Assembly (NCBI RefSeq): GCF_900116805.1
Contig: NZ_FPBV01000021.1
Location: 1-58,470 of the forward strand
Direction of reading: 5' to 3'
Source: Paenalicyclobacillus macrosporangiidus
GTDB taxonomy: Bacteria > Bacillota > Bacilli > Alicyclobacillales > Alicyclobacillaceae
Length of the DNA: 58,470 nt
Shown here: positions 27,332 to 35,722 of the stretch, piece after piece
Layout of the letters: each line of letters begins with the position of its first letter
How positions within the stretch are numbered: the stretch's first letter is position 1
Position numbers and translations under genes: made by a program
The notes under the pieces: model-generated
The model's input: only the letters and a program-made list of their open reading frames with translations
Databases searched by the model: none
Told to the model about the DNA's origin: nothing

Positions 27332-28339
27332 TCAGGGAGCGGACCGCACATCCGCCTCGGCGGATGCCCGCAGGGTCTGCAGCAGCCAGGTTCGGGTCTC
27401 CGCCAGCGCCGCCAGATCGATCCCGGTTTCGATGCCCATCCGATTCATCCATCCGACGAACGTCTCGGTGTCGAGGTTGCCGGGTGCGTTGGGTGCGAAG
27501 GGGCAGCCGCCCAGGCCGCCGAGGGCCGTCTCGAACCGGGTCACGCCCCGCTCCAGCGCCACGGTGACGTTGGCCAGGGCGAGGCCCCAGCGGTCGTGCA
27601 GATGCAGCACCAGCGGCATCCGGGGAAGTGCGCTTCTCACCGCGTCGATCACGCTGGCCACCCGCTCCGGCGTCCCGACTCCGACCGTGTCGGCGAGTCC
27701 GATCTCTGCGACGCCGCACGCCGCAAGCGCTTCGGCGACCCAGGCCACCGTCTCCGGCCGGATGTCCTCCTCCGGGTAGGGCGATCCAAAGGCGCAAGAG
27801 ATGGCGCCGCGCAGCACTGGCCTGCCCGCCCCGGGGTCCAGTCCGGGGACCGGCCCGGTTTGCAACCGAGGCGCCGGCGAACCAGTGCCCGCACCGTCCG
27901 TCCGCGTACCGTCCGTCCCGGCACCGTCCGCCCCGCGTCGTGCAGACCCTGCGGCCTCGGCGATCTGTCGCAGCTCCTCCAGCGAGCGCTCCAGCGGCAT
28001 GCGCAGGTTGTCCTCCTGATGGCGCGGGCTGGCGGAGACGACGAAGGTCACGGCTCGGATGCCCGCTTGAACTGCGCGATCATACCCCTTCCGGTTCGGG
28101 ATGAGGCCAATGTTGCCCGGGTGATGACGCACCGCCTGCGCCACTGCCTCCGCGTCCGCCAGCCGTGGCACCCACCGGGGCGAGACGAAGGACGTCACCT
28201 CCACCTCTGGCACGCCCGCCCGGTACAGCTCCCCCACGAGGCGGATCTTCTCTTCGGTGCGAAGCGTCCCTTTGGCGTCCTGCAGGCCGTCCCGTGGCGT
28301 CACGTCGATCACGGTCACCCGCTTCGGCCACTTGCTCAT
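27332..28339 (-). CDS. Hydroxymethylglutaryl-CoA lyase family protein
   Basis: Encodes 335 residues. The ATG at 28339 overlaps the upstream CoA-transferase stop (ATGA), with AGGGGGTG before it. It is a DRE-TIM barrel lyase: TPRDGLQD (catalytic Arg-Asp, ~res 14-21), LHLHDRWG (metal His pair) and GGLGGCPFAPNAPGN (catalytic-loop Cys) are all present. The reaction is cleavage of a 3-hydroxy-3-methyl acyl-CoA to acetyl-CoA and a keto acid; HMG-CoA or citramalyl-CoA are candidates. An insert of ~35-45 residues of Gly/Ala/Thr/Asp-rich sequence (GADGAGTDGTRTDGAGTG, ~res 132-178) interrupts the barrel before SCAFGSPY. Confidence 0.9.
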   Translation of the reverse strand: MSKWPKRVTVIDVTPRDGLQDAKGTLRTEEKIRLVGELYRAGVPEVEVTSFVSPRWVPRLADAEAVAQAVRHHPGNIGLIPNRKGYDRAVQAGIRAVTFVVSASPRHQEDNLRMPLERSLEELRQIAEAAGSARRGADGAGTDGTRTDGAGTGSPAPRLQTGPVPGLDPGAGRPVLRGAISCAFGSPYPEEDIRPETVAWVAEALAACGVAEIGLADTVGVGTPERVASVIDAVRSALPRMPLVLHLHDRWGLALANVTVALERGVTRFETALGGLGGCPFAPNAPGNLDTETFVGWMNRMGIETGIDLAALAETRTWLLQTLRASAEADVRSAP

Positions 28340-29559
28340 GCAATCACCCCCTTTCGCCGGGCTTCCTGAATCTGCTCTTCCGTCCACCCCAGCACCTCCT
28401 GCAGGATGGTGTCCGTGTCACGGCCGAGGCGTCCGCCCGCGTGATCCACCCGGCCCGGGTGACGCTCGAGTTTCGGCACTACGCCCGGCATGCCGATCTC
28501 CTCGCCCGTGTCCGCCGGGACGCGGAGGATCATGTCGCGCGCCTGGTACTGTGGATCGACGGCGATGTCCGCCACGCTCATCACCGGCCCTGCGGGGACG
28601 TCATGCTGGTTGAGGATCGCGAGCAGATCCACTGCATCGTACTGCGTCGTCCACGCGGAAATGATGGCGTCCAGCTCGGCCACGTTCTGCACGCGCGCCT
28701 GGTTATCGAAAAAGCGGGGATCGCCGGCGAGATCGACCCGGTTCATGGCTTTCAATAGCCGCGGGAAGATGTGGTCCGTGTTGGCGCCGATGGCCACCCA
28801 ACGGCCGTCCCGCGTCGGGTAGATGTTGCTCGGGGCGGATCGCGTTAACTGGTTGCCGGTGCGCTCCTGCACGACGCCCTCGTGCAGGTACTCGGTGAGC
28901 GCCGCTTCCGTGAGGCTGAACACCGCCTCGGTTAGCGCGACGTCGACGCGATCGCCCTGGCCGTCCCGCGCCCGCTCCCGCCGCAGCAGGCTCATGAGGA
29001 TGCCGATCACGGTGTACAACGCGGCGATCTCATCCCCAATCGCGAATCCCACCCGCACGGGCGGCCGGTCCGGGTAGCCGGTGACGTAGCGCATCCCGCT
29101 CATGGACTCGGCGATGTTGCCGAACCCGGGCCGATCCCGGTAGGGACCGCTCTGCCCGAACCCGGAAATGCTGGCGTAGACGATGCCTGGGTTGAGGCGC
29201 TTGACGTCTTCGTACCCCAGGTGCCAGCGATCCAGGGTCCCGGGGCGGAAGTTTTCGATCACGGCGTCCGACCGCGCCATCAGCGCCTGCACGATGGCTT
29301 GGCCGTCGGGCTGGTGGAGATCGACGACCATCAGCCGCTTGTTCCGCGCCTGGGCGTACCACCACCAGGACCACCCGGCTGGGGACAGGCGTCCCCAGGT
29401 CCGCAGCGGATCGCCCGTCTTGGGCTCGATCTTGATGACCTCGGCCCCAAAGTCCGCCAGAACCCGCGCGGCGAATGGCCCCGCGACGACCGATCCGAGT
29501 TCGATCACCCGAATGCCTTCCAGCGGCCGCTTCACGCGCGTGATGGCCAATTCCTCCAT
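28336..29559 (-). CDS. CaiB/BaiF (family III) CoA-transferase
   Basis: Encodes 407 residues, ATG at 29559. Family motifs: GIRVIELGSVVAGPFAARVL, DFGAEVIKIEP, NFRPGTLDRWHLGYEDV, SGFGQSGPYRDRPGF and GPVMSVADIAVDPQYQARDM. It moves CoA from an acyl-CoA to a free acid. The position of the usual catalytic Asp (PGYD in formyl-CoA transferase) reads PGFG here, with a Glu four residues on (NIAESMSG); the same pattern occurs in several dicarboxylate transferases. Coupled by a 4-base overlap to the lyase gene, implying that activation by CoA is followed by cleavage. Confidence 0.92.
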   Translation of the reverse strand: MEELAITRVKRPLEGIRVIELGSVVAGPFAARVLADFGAEVIKIEPKTGDPLRTWGRLSPAGWSWWWYAQARNKRLMVVDLHQPDGQAIVQALMARSDAVIENFRPGTLDRWHLGYEDVKRLNPGIVYASISGFGQSGPYRDRPGFGNIAESMSGMRYVTGYPDRPPVRVGFAIGDEIAALYTVIGILMSLLRRERARDGQGDRVDVALTEAVFSLTEAALTEYLHEGVVQERTGNQLTRSAPSNIYPTRDGRWVAIGANTDHIFPRLLKAMNRVDLAGDPRFFDNQARVQNVAELDAIISAWTTQYDAVDLLAILNQHDVPAGPVMSVADIAVDPQYQARDMILRVPADTGEEIGMPGVVPKLERHPGRVDHAGGRLGRDTDTILQEVLGWTEEQIQEARRKGVIA

Positions 29560-29586
29560 GGACAGGACCCCTTTCTGCGCTGTTGT

Positions 29587-30453
29587 TCATTCTTCTGAGT
29601 CGGGGCGATGACCCTCGTCATGCGGAGGCGGTCCAGTGGGGGCCGTCTCTTCCGGCGTCGCGGAATGAGCACCGGGGCCGGGATGGCCCCCCGCTGCGAC
29701 GGCGTGCCCGCCCAGCATGGCGGAGACGGCGGAGGCCGCCTCCATGACCCGCGTCCGCCACTGCGCCACTTGGTCGTCGCGGAACCGCTGCCGAACGCCG
29801 GAGATGGAGAGCGCAGCGACCACGTCTTTGCGCGGACCGAACACCGGCGCGCTGAGGGAAGCCAGAGCTTCGTCCCGCTCGCCGAGGCTCAGGGCCCACC
29901 CCTGTTGCCGGATGATGTCGAAGGCGGCCTCCGGCGTGTTCAGAGGGTACTCGGGATAGGCGGCGCAGGAGAGCGCCACCAGCTCCTGACGGGCGTCCTG
30001 AGGCAGCCAGGCCAACAGGATTTTTCCGGATGCGCCCACGTGTAAGGGCAGGGACTCGCCAATGCGTACGTGCGGTCGCACGATGCCCGCCCCCTCCACG
30101 CGCTCCACGCACACCCGACAGTGCCCCATCCGCACGTGCACCGACGCGGTGAGCCCGGTCTCGTCCGCCAAGCGTTGCAGTGCCGGCCGCGCCAGTCGCC
30201 CCACCTCAGGCCGGTTCAGCGCGTCCGCCGCCCAGTGGAGCACGCGCGGCCCTGGGTGGTACCTGCCCTCCACCCGGAGCAATAGACCCTCGGCCACCAT
30301 CGCGTCGAGCAGGCGGTACAGCGTCGGCCGGGCGATGTTCAACTCCTGGGCCATCTGCCGCATGGATCGCGTGCCCTCCATTCGAGTCACGTAATCCAGA
30401 ATGCGGGCGATTTTCTGTAAGAGTTGGTTGTGCTCAGACGGACGAGGGTTCAT
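29587..30453 (-). CDS. IclR-family transcriptional regulator
   Basis: Encodes 288 residues. The ATG at 30453 follows GGAGG by 5 bases. The winged helix lies in the first ~75 residues (LLQKIARILDYVTRM, SMRQMAQELNIARPTLYRLL). The IclR ligand domain follows, with HVRIGESLPLHVGASGKILL and SLGERDEALASLSAPVFG. The final ~35 residues are a disordered Gly/Pro/Glu tail (EETAPTGPPPHDEGHRPDSE). Transcribed 28 bases ahead of the CoA-transferase, so it is probably first gene of the operon and its regulator. IclR proteins usually sense the pathway acid. Confidence 0.93.
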   Translation of the reverse strand: MNPRPSEHNQLLQKIARILDYVTRMEGTRSMRQMAQELNIARPTLYRLLDAMVAEGLLLRVEGRYHPGPRVLHWAADALNRPEVGRLARPALQRLADETGLTASVHVRMGHCRVCVERVEGAGIVRPHVRIGESLPLHVGASGKILLAWLPQDARQELVALSCAAYPEYPLNTPEAAFDIIRQQGWALSLGERDEALASLSAPVFGPRKDVVAALSISGVRQRFRDDQVAQWRTRVMEAASAVSAMLGGHAVAAGGHPGPGAHSATPEETAPTGPPPHDEGHRPDSEE

Positions 30454-30726
30454 GGGGGCCTCCTCCGTTTGGGACGTGGGTGTCCATTGGATGGACATCG
30501 TGTCTGCAGAGTGGTCATAGTGCGATGATATAAAAAATTATCGAGATCGGGAAGAGAAAACGCTGAATCGGATGAAGCGCGGCTCGGATGGAGCGCCGCG
30601 CCATCCAATCCGGAACAGGAGCGGGGAGGAAGGGATTGCGTGTCCAGGGGGCCTGGGGCCGCCGTTGCCTCTCCTTGGCGCGCTGTGCCAGAATGGGGAA
30701 AAGACGAGTGACGGAGGTGGATCAAG

Positions 30727-31734
30727 ATGGCGACGATGCGCGCGATTGTCCTGGAACCGACGGGCCGGTTGTCGGATGCGGAGTTGCCGAAGCCGGAGCC
30801 TGCGGGGCGGGACCTGTTGGTGAAGGTACAGGCGGTGGCGGTCAATCCGGTGGATACGAAGCAGCGGATCGAATCCGGTACGCGGGTGCTCGGCTTCGAC
30901 GTGGCGGGTGTCGTGGAGGAAACGGGCCCGGAATGCCAACTGTTCCGTCCGGGGGACGAGGTGTACTACGCGGGGGACATCACGCGCCCGGGCGGGTTCA
31001 GCGAGTACCATGTGGTGGACGAGCGGATCGTGGGGAGAAAACCGGCCTCCCTCAGCTTTGTGGAGGCGGCGGTCCTGCCGTTGACCGGGCTCACCGCGTG
31101 GGAGGGATTGTTCGATCGCATGGGCCTGCCCGAACCGGTCACCGACGGGATCCGGCGTGCGGCGGGGGTGCCCATCTTGGTGGTCGGTGCGGCGGGCGGA
31201 GTGGGATCGATGGCGGTCCAGCTCGCCAAGTTGGCGGGGCTCACGGTGATTGGGACCGCCTCCCGGCCGGAGTCCTCCGCGTGGGTGCGGGAGTTGGGGG
31301 CGGACGGTGTGATCGACCACAGCCAACCCTTTCGAACGCAGTTGGAAGCGTTGGGGATTCGCGAGGTACCGTACGTGTTCTGCCTCAACGCAGTGGATCC
31401 GAACTGGGACGCGATGATTGACGTCCTGGCACCCCAGGGGAAGCTGTGCACCATTCTGCCCCCGATGGGGACGGTCGCATTCCGGCCACTGTTCAATAAG
31501 AGCGTGGCCTGGTTCACGGAGTTGATGTTCACCCGCTCGACGTTCCAGACGCCCGACATGCAGCGTCAGCACGACATCCTGACGCGATTGGCCGCATTGG
31601 TGAACGCGGGGCAGGTGCGGACGACGTTGCGCGAGCGGTTGTCCCCCATCTGCGCGCGGACGTTGGAGGAGGCCTTCGCCCGGCTGCGCTCCGGACGGAC
31701 CATCGGGAAGATCGGACTGGAGGGGTTCGAGTAA
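30727..31734 (+). CDS. Zinc-independent MDR oxidoreductase (quinone oxidoreductase-like)
   Basis: Encodes 335 residues; ATG with GGAGG about 9 bases ahead (ACGGAGGTGGATCAAG). Medium-chain dehydrogenase fold: N-terminal GroES-like barrel (VAVNPVDTKQRI, LGFDVAGVV, FRPGDEVYY) and Rossmann domain (VGAAGGVGSMAVQLAKLAG), ending GRTIGKIGLEGF. The structural-zinc cysteines are absent, placing it with the ZADH/YhdH-NADPH quinone reductase group (often 'zinc-binding alcohol dehydrogenase family' by homology). It reduces quinones or enones with NADPH. Divergent from IclR, 270 bases apart. Confidence 0.9.
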   Translation: MATMRAIVLEPTGRLSDAELPKPEPAGRDLLVKVQAVAVNPVDTKQRIESGTRVLGFDVAGVVEETGPECQLFRPGDEVYYAGDITRPGGFSEYHVVDERIVGRKPASLSFVEAAVLPLTGLTAWEGLFDRMGLPEPVTDGIRRAAGVPILVVGAAGGVGSMAVQLAKLAGLTVIGTASRPESSAWVRELGADGVIDHSQPFRTQLEALGIREVPYVFCLNAVDPNWDAMIDVLAPQGKLCTILPPMGTVAFRPLFNKSVAWFTELMFTRSTFQTPDMQRQHDILTRLAALVNAGQVRTTLRERLSPICARTLEEAFARLRSGRTIGKIGLEGFE

Positions 31735-31949
31735 GGCGCGATGGCAGGTGATGGGGGCTGGGCCTTGCGGTGCGGGGAGTGAGCGGGGGACGGTGGGTCC
31801 CAGGGGCGGGGTGGTGGCGTCGCGGGGCCCCAGGGGCGGGGTGTCTTGGGTGCGCGGCGGCCTGCGGGAGAGATGGCCCGGTGACCTGGGCGCGAGGCGG
31901 TTAAAAGCAAATTTGATGTAAGCGGGGCGTGTGAGCGAGACGATACCAT

Positions 31950-32115
31950 CAACATGGATGTTATCTGGGGGCCGCTGCATCGGATAAGGTAAACGACTTT
32001 ATTTAATGGGCCCGGCGATGGTATGGGCGGGGCACCGTAAATATAAAACTGTTGCTACGAGCCGGCGGAGCGGTTCGGATAACGCCGGATCGGTTGCTAT
32101 TCTCTGATGGCCCCG
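31950..32115. repeat. Relic repeat G (IS21-end-like, reversed, weak)
   Basis: On the minus strand two units read TTATCCGATGCAGCGGCCCC and GTTATCCGAACCGCTCC, sharing TTATCCGA..(G/C)CGGC with copies C-E. Match is limited to these cores. The adjacent 31735-31949 holds a duplicated CCCAGGGGCGGGGTG (31800-31843) and no gene. Confidence 0.4.
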
Positions 32116-32272
32116 TTTGATACGGCACATTTGGTTCATAACCGCCTTCACCGCGGTGCCGTCGGGCACACTCCCCCCCCCAATCGACTGAATCCAGATA
32201 TACTTGCCAATTCGATGAAGAACGGATAAATAGGAGGGTAGAAAATCATACCAGAGGGAGCTCGCGCCGGAC

Positions 32273-32853
32273 ATGATCATCCCCGTTCCACAAGCGGATG
32301 CCAACACCATCGACAGCTTGCAGCAGTTGCTCAATCAGTTGCCTGTCTATCATCCCAAGCGAAAGCAGATGGAAGCAGACCTGCAGAAGATGTTGAGCGC
32401 TCGCGCGCGGCAAACGGGGAGGGCGGCGCCGAGCCACGCCGATGGGTGGAGGCGTTGCTGGCGCACCACAGCCCAATCGCGATCGACGTGTTCGCGCGTT
32501 ACCACATCGATCCCCGGGAGATCCGCCCACTCAATGAACGCATCGTGATCGATAAGAAAAATGAAGAGTTCGCGTGCGCCTTCTGCGGGGCGCCGATGAG
32601 CATCCGGAAGACGAAAAATGGGGTAGTGTGGAGCTGCAGCAAATACCCCGCGTGCAAGAACATGGTGCCGGCTTCCGTCGCCGCGCAGGTGGCGCAGGCG
32701 TTCGTCGATGAGTACAACAGGACGCATTTTTGGACATCGAGATCGAAACGCTGTCCCAACTGCGGCGGCAAGATGCAGGAGAGGCGAAACCGCTACGGCC
32801 GGTTTCGCGAGTGTATCCACACGGCGGTGTGCCGGTACCGGGAGAACGGGTAG
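32273..32853 (+). pseudogene. NERD-nuclease protein remnant with topoisomerase-type zinc fingers
   Basis: Frame 1 starts at ATG 32273: NTIDSLQQLLNQLPVYHPKR then QMEADLQKML, the typical N-terminal helix of NERD-domain proteins. After ~45 residues the sequence jumps to another frame (GEGGAEPRRWVEALLAHHSP, then DVFARYHIDPREIRP), matching the far C-terminal part of the same family. The NERD nuclease core (~150-200 residues) is therefore deleted. The tail has two C4-type fingers (CAFCGAP...CSKYPAC and CPNCGGK...CIHTAVC), as in topoisomerase I C-termini. A short frame from GTG 32446 could still express the zinc fingers. Ends 4 bases before the convergent MreB-like stop. Confidence 0.6.
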
Positions 32854-32857
32854 GCGC

Positions 32858-33919
32858 CTACTCCTCCGTCCCGCTTTTGCGCAGCAGTTGACGGATGGGC
32901 GCCAGCGACATCCGCGGCACGTTCAGGGTGAGATTCGATTTCCAGCCTTGGCGAGCCTTCGGATGGCGGGTGTGCATCAGACCCCGCACCACGCAGGTGT
33001 CGGGCTCGTCCGCCGCGGTGACGGGCACCTCGATTTGGGTCGCCAACTGGGAGACGACGCGATCCATGTGGGCGCCGCCGCCGGTGAGGACCACGCCGTG
33101 ATCCAGGATGTCGCCGACGAGCTCGGGCGGACAGGCCTCGATGGCCTCCCGGATGAGTTGGACGATCCGCTCGGTGTACGCGTCAATCACCTGCTCCACC
33201 AGGGCGCGGGGGACCCGCAAAGTGCCCGGCAGGCCGGTCTCCAAGTTGCGTCCCCGCACCTCGAAGGCCGCCTCAGGGGTGGCCTGGCTGGCCGCGCGCT
33301 TGAGTTGTTCCGCCGAGGGAAGGCCGATGAGAAATGAGTATTGCCTGCGCAACAGATCGACGATCTCGCTGTCGATGGCTTGTCCACCGCTGCGCACGGT
33401 CCGGCTGTCGACAATGCCGCCCATCGACAGCAGGGACGCCTCGGTCAATCCCCCGCCCATCAGCACAACCAGGCAACCGGTGGGCCGATCGATGGGCAAG
33501 CGCGCACCGATGGCCGCCGCAATGGACGATTCCACAAACCGAACCTCGCGTGCGCCTGCGGCGCGCGCCGCCTCTTCCATCGCCTTCCGGTCCACCTGGC
33601 TCTGGCTGGACGGTACGGCGAGGGTGACGCTCAGGCGCCGGCCGATGCCGTCCGCTCCCAGCTGCCGAACGACGTGACGGATGACGGCGACGGCGGCATC
33701 GAAGTCGCGGACCACCCCGCCGTCCACAGGGCGCACCAGCCGGATGGCGTCCGGGTGGCGCCCGATCATCGCCTCGGCCTCCTTGCCGATCACGGTCGGG
33801 CCCGCGTCGGGGATGGCGACCACGGCGGGCTCGTCCACGAACGCTCCCTCCGCATTCCCCCTGTGGTCCATCCAACCCGCTCGGACATTCGACGTTCCCA
33901 GGTCGATGCAGACGTGCAT
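32858..33919 (-). CDS. Divergent MreB/Mbl-like actin-family protein
   Basis: Encodes 353 residues. The ATG at 33919 follows AAGGAG; the longer frame is not used. The actin-like fold is recognisable: CIDLGTSNVRAG (phosphate 1), VRFVESSIAAAIGARLP, GGIVDSRTVRSGGQAIDSEI and LTGGGAHMDRVVSQL (adenosine motif). Compared with MreB (VVDIGGGTTE) phosphate-2 reads VVLMGGGLTE, losing the Asp, and the catalytic-Glu motif (VERRA) reads VDRKA. It may bind but not hydrolyse ATP efficiently. No mreC/mreD/rodA neighbours; the family role is cell-shape scaffolding, but here it is unknown. Confidence 0.85.
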   Translation of the reverse strand: MHVCIDLGTSNVRAGWMDHRGNAEGAFVDEPAVVAIPDAGPTVIGKEAEAMIGRHPDAIRLVRPVDGGVVRDFDAAVAVIRHVVRQLGADGIGRRLSVTLAVPSSQSQVDRKAMEEAARAAGAREVRFVESSIAAAIGARLPIDRPTGCLVVLMGGGLTEASLLSMGGIVDSRTVRSGGQAIDSEIVDLLRRQYSFLIGLPSAEQLKRAASQATPEAAFEVRGRNLETGLPGTLRVPRALVEQVIDAYTERIVQLIREAIEACPPELVGDILDHGVVLTGGGAHMDRVVSQLATQIEVPVTAADEPDTCVVRGLMHTRHPKARQGWKSNLTLNVPRMSLAPIRQLLRKSGTEE

Positions 33920-34127
33920 GGTGCACTCTCCTTCCTTTAACTCATAGATTCGGTCGCCGGCTTGGGATGTCGGGGGTCGATCTGGACAATGGCAGAAGGT
34001 GGAAACGGCGGGCGGGCAGCCGTGTCGAAAGGGACGGGTGCCCGTGGCGTACAGGGCGGGCATGCAAAAGGGGAGCCCGTGTCGAAGGGGGCGGGCGTGC
34101 AAAAGGGGGCGGCGTGTGACGGCCGCC

Positions 34128-35108
34128 CTAGCTTGCAGAGCTGTGTGCGAGGGTGTGGAGGCGGGCGAGATCGAGATTCCCGCCGCTCAGGATGACGGCG
34201 ACGCGTCGCCCGGCGGCCGGCACCTGGCCGCCGAGGAGAGCCGCCACGCCCGCCGCCCCCGCGCCTTCCACCAGCAGCTTGGTGCGCTCGAGCAGGAACA
34301 GGATGGCGTCGCGGATGGCGTCGTCCGTCACGGTGACCATGTCGTCGGCCAGTTGCTGAATGATGGCCATCGGGAGCTCGCCGGGGGCTTTGACCATGAG
34401 CCCGTCGGCGAGCGACTGCGGCGCGTCGAGGTGGACGGGGACCCCCGTGTGGAACGCCTGGACGGCCGCATTCGATCCCGCCGGCTGCACGCCCACCAGG
34501 CGCACCTGGGGGTGGCGGGATTTCACCGCGATCGCGATGCCGGCCATCAGCCCGCCTCCGCCGACGGGGACGATGAGGGTGTCGATGGCGGGATCGTCCT
34601 CGAGGATCTCGAGGCCGATGGTGCCCTGGCCCGCGATGACGGCGGGATCGTCAAAGGCGTGAACGAACGTCCGCCCTTCGGCGGCGAGCTGCCGGGCGTA
34701 CTGGTACGACTCGTCGTAGTTTTGGCCGACGAGCCGGACCTCGGCGCCGTAGCCCCGGGTGGCGGTGATCTTTGTGGCGGGGGCGTGCTCGGGCATGACC
34801 ACGGTGCAGGGCACGCCAAAGTGGGCGGCGGCGAGGGCGACGCCCTGGGCGTGGTTGCCGGCGGAGGCGGTGACGATGCCGCGCTGCCGCTCGGCGTCCG
34901 TGAGCGTGGCGACCTTGTGGAAGGCTCCGCGGAGTTTGAACGCGCCGGTGCGCTGCAGGTTTTCTAGTTTCAGGCAGATGTGTCCGCCGGTCAGGCGGCT
35001 GAGCGTGCGGCTGTGCGTCAACGGCGTGCGGTGGGCGACGCCTCGCAGGACGTCACGGGCGGCGACGATGTCTTCATAAGATACGGGCCATTGCTCTTTT
35101 CGGGTCAA
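34128..35108 (-). CDS. ilvA: Threonine ammonia-lyase (short form)
   Basis: Encodes 326 residues from TTG 35108; no better start exists between the T-box terminator and the conserved region, and the ribosome site is weak. It is a PLP enzyme of fold type II: Lys in LQRTGAFKLRGAF binds PLP, TASAGNHAQGVA is the substrate loop, and VGGGGLMAGIA holds the phosphate. Converts threonine to 2-oxobutyrate, the first step of isoleucine synthesis. It lacks the C-terminal ACT regulatory domains of long biosynthetic IlvA, as does TdcB, but the upstream Ile T-box supports a biosynthetic role, so regulation is by charging of tRNA rather than allostery. Confidence 0.93.
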   Translation of the reverse strand: MTRKEQWPVSYEDIVAARDVLRGVAHRTPLTHSRTLSRLTGGHICLKLENLQRTGAFKLRGAFHKVATLTDAERQRGIVTASAGNHAQGVALAAAHFGVPCTVVMPEHAPATKITATRGYGAEVRLVGQNYDESYQYARQLAAEGRTFVHAFDDPAVIAGQGTIGLEILEDDPAIDTLIVPVGGGGLMAGIAIAVKSRHPQVRLVGVQPAGSNAAVQAFHTGVPVHLDAPQSLADGLMVKAPGELPMAIIQQLADDMVTVTDDAIRDAILFLLERTKLLVEGAGAAGVAALLGGQVPAAGRRVAVILSGGNLDLARLHTLAHSSAS

Positions 35109-35191
35109 ATCCCCAACGAAACCACTCCTCTTTTTGTACGGGTGTCGTGTCCGGGTGTCTGTCTCTGGAAGGGGGACCGGGGGTTCAACAT

Positions 35192-35675
35192 GAAAAAGCC
35201 TCCCGCCCGAAGGGGCGGGAGACTCCCGTGGTACCACCCTTGTTCCGAGGCGATCGCGCTGGGCTTTGGCTTGTGCGGGCCGCATGCCCGGCGGATGGCG
35301 CGGTCCCGGGCGGCTGGGTGCCGACCCTGGGCGCCATATGCCCTGAGCCGCGCAGTGCCTTGAGGCGCGACGCTTCGGCGCTCTGCGGCGCAACGCGGGT
35401 CATCGCGATGTCATGCGAGTCCACGCAGGTCAGCGCGGATCCACGCGTGCGCCTGTCCGGTTAACGGCGGACGGCCGGGGCGGCTTACTGGGCCACAGAG
35501 AAGACGCGTGATCTCGCAGCCGATCACGGTCTGGCGTGGCCGTTCAGCGCCCGTCTCCGAGGGGATTTTCCGCGCGAGGTGTTCATCGGCTCGCACCGGC
35601 CGCCGACTCTCTGGGAACGGGCCTTCGGCGTACTCTTCCTCGTCATCGACAGAAGATTTGCATTTGAGAACAATG
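35192..35675 (-). ncRNA. T-box riboswitch (probable isoleucine) upstream of ilvA
   Basis: On the minus strand the conserved T-box AAGGGTGGTACCACGGGAG lies at 35241-35223, followed by the terminator CTCCCGCCC-CTTC-GGGCGGGAG and TTTTT (ending ~35193). Stem I features are upstream: AGTA, CAGAGAG and GGTGCGAGCC (~35600-35630). The codon ATC in GGAAAATCCCCTCGGAG (35566-35564) fits an Ile specifier. Uncharged tRNA-Ile should favour the antiterminator and ilvA expression. The region between specifier and T-box is unusually long (~320 bases). The 5' limit is approximate. Confidence 0.88.
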
Positions 35676-35680
35676 TACCC

Positions 35681-35710
35681 GATGGGCGGCGGGATCGCAA
35701 GGGGTATTGC
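35681..35710 (-). promoter_or_regulatory. Candidate promoter for the T-box/ilvA transcript
   Basis: Minus strand: TTGCGA, 17 bases, TACATT. The -35 is weak, but position fits transcription starting just ahead of stem I of the T-box. Confidence 0.4.
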
Positions 35711-35722
35711 GTCCGGGGGGCG

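Noticed and set aside
30538-31980. 480-codon open frame opposite the MDR gene
   Set aside because: The MDR gene has clear motifs and a ribosome site; the opposite frame is low-complexity and motif-free.
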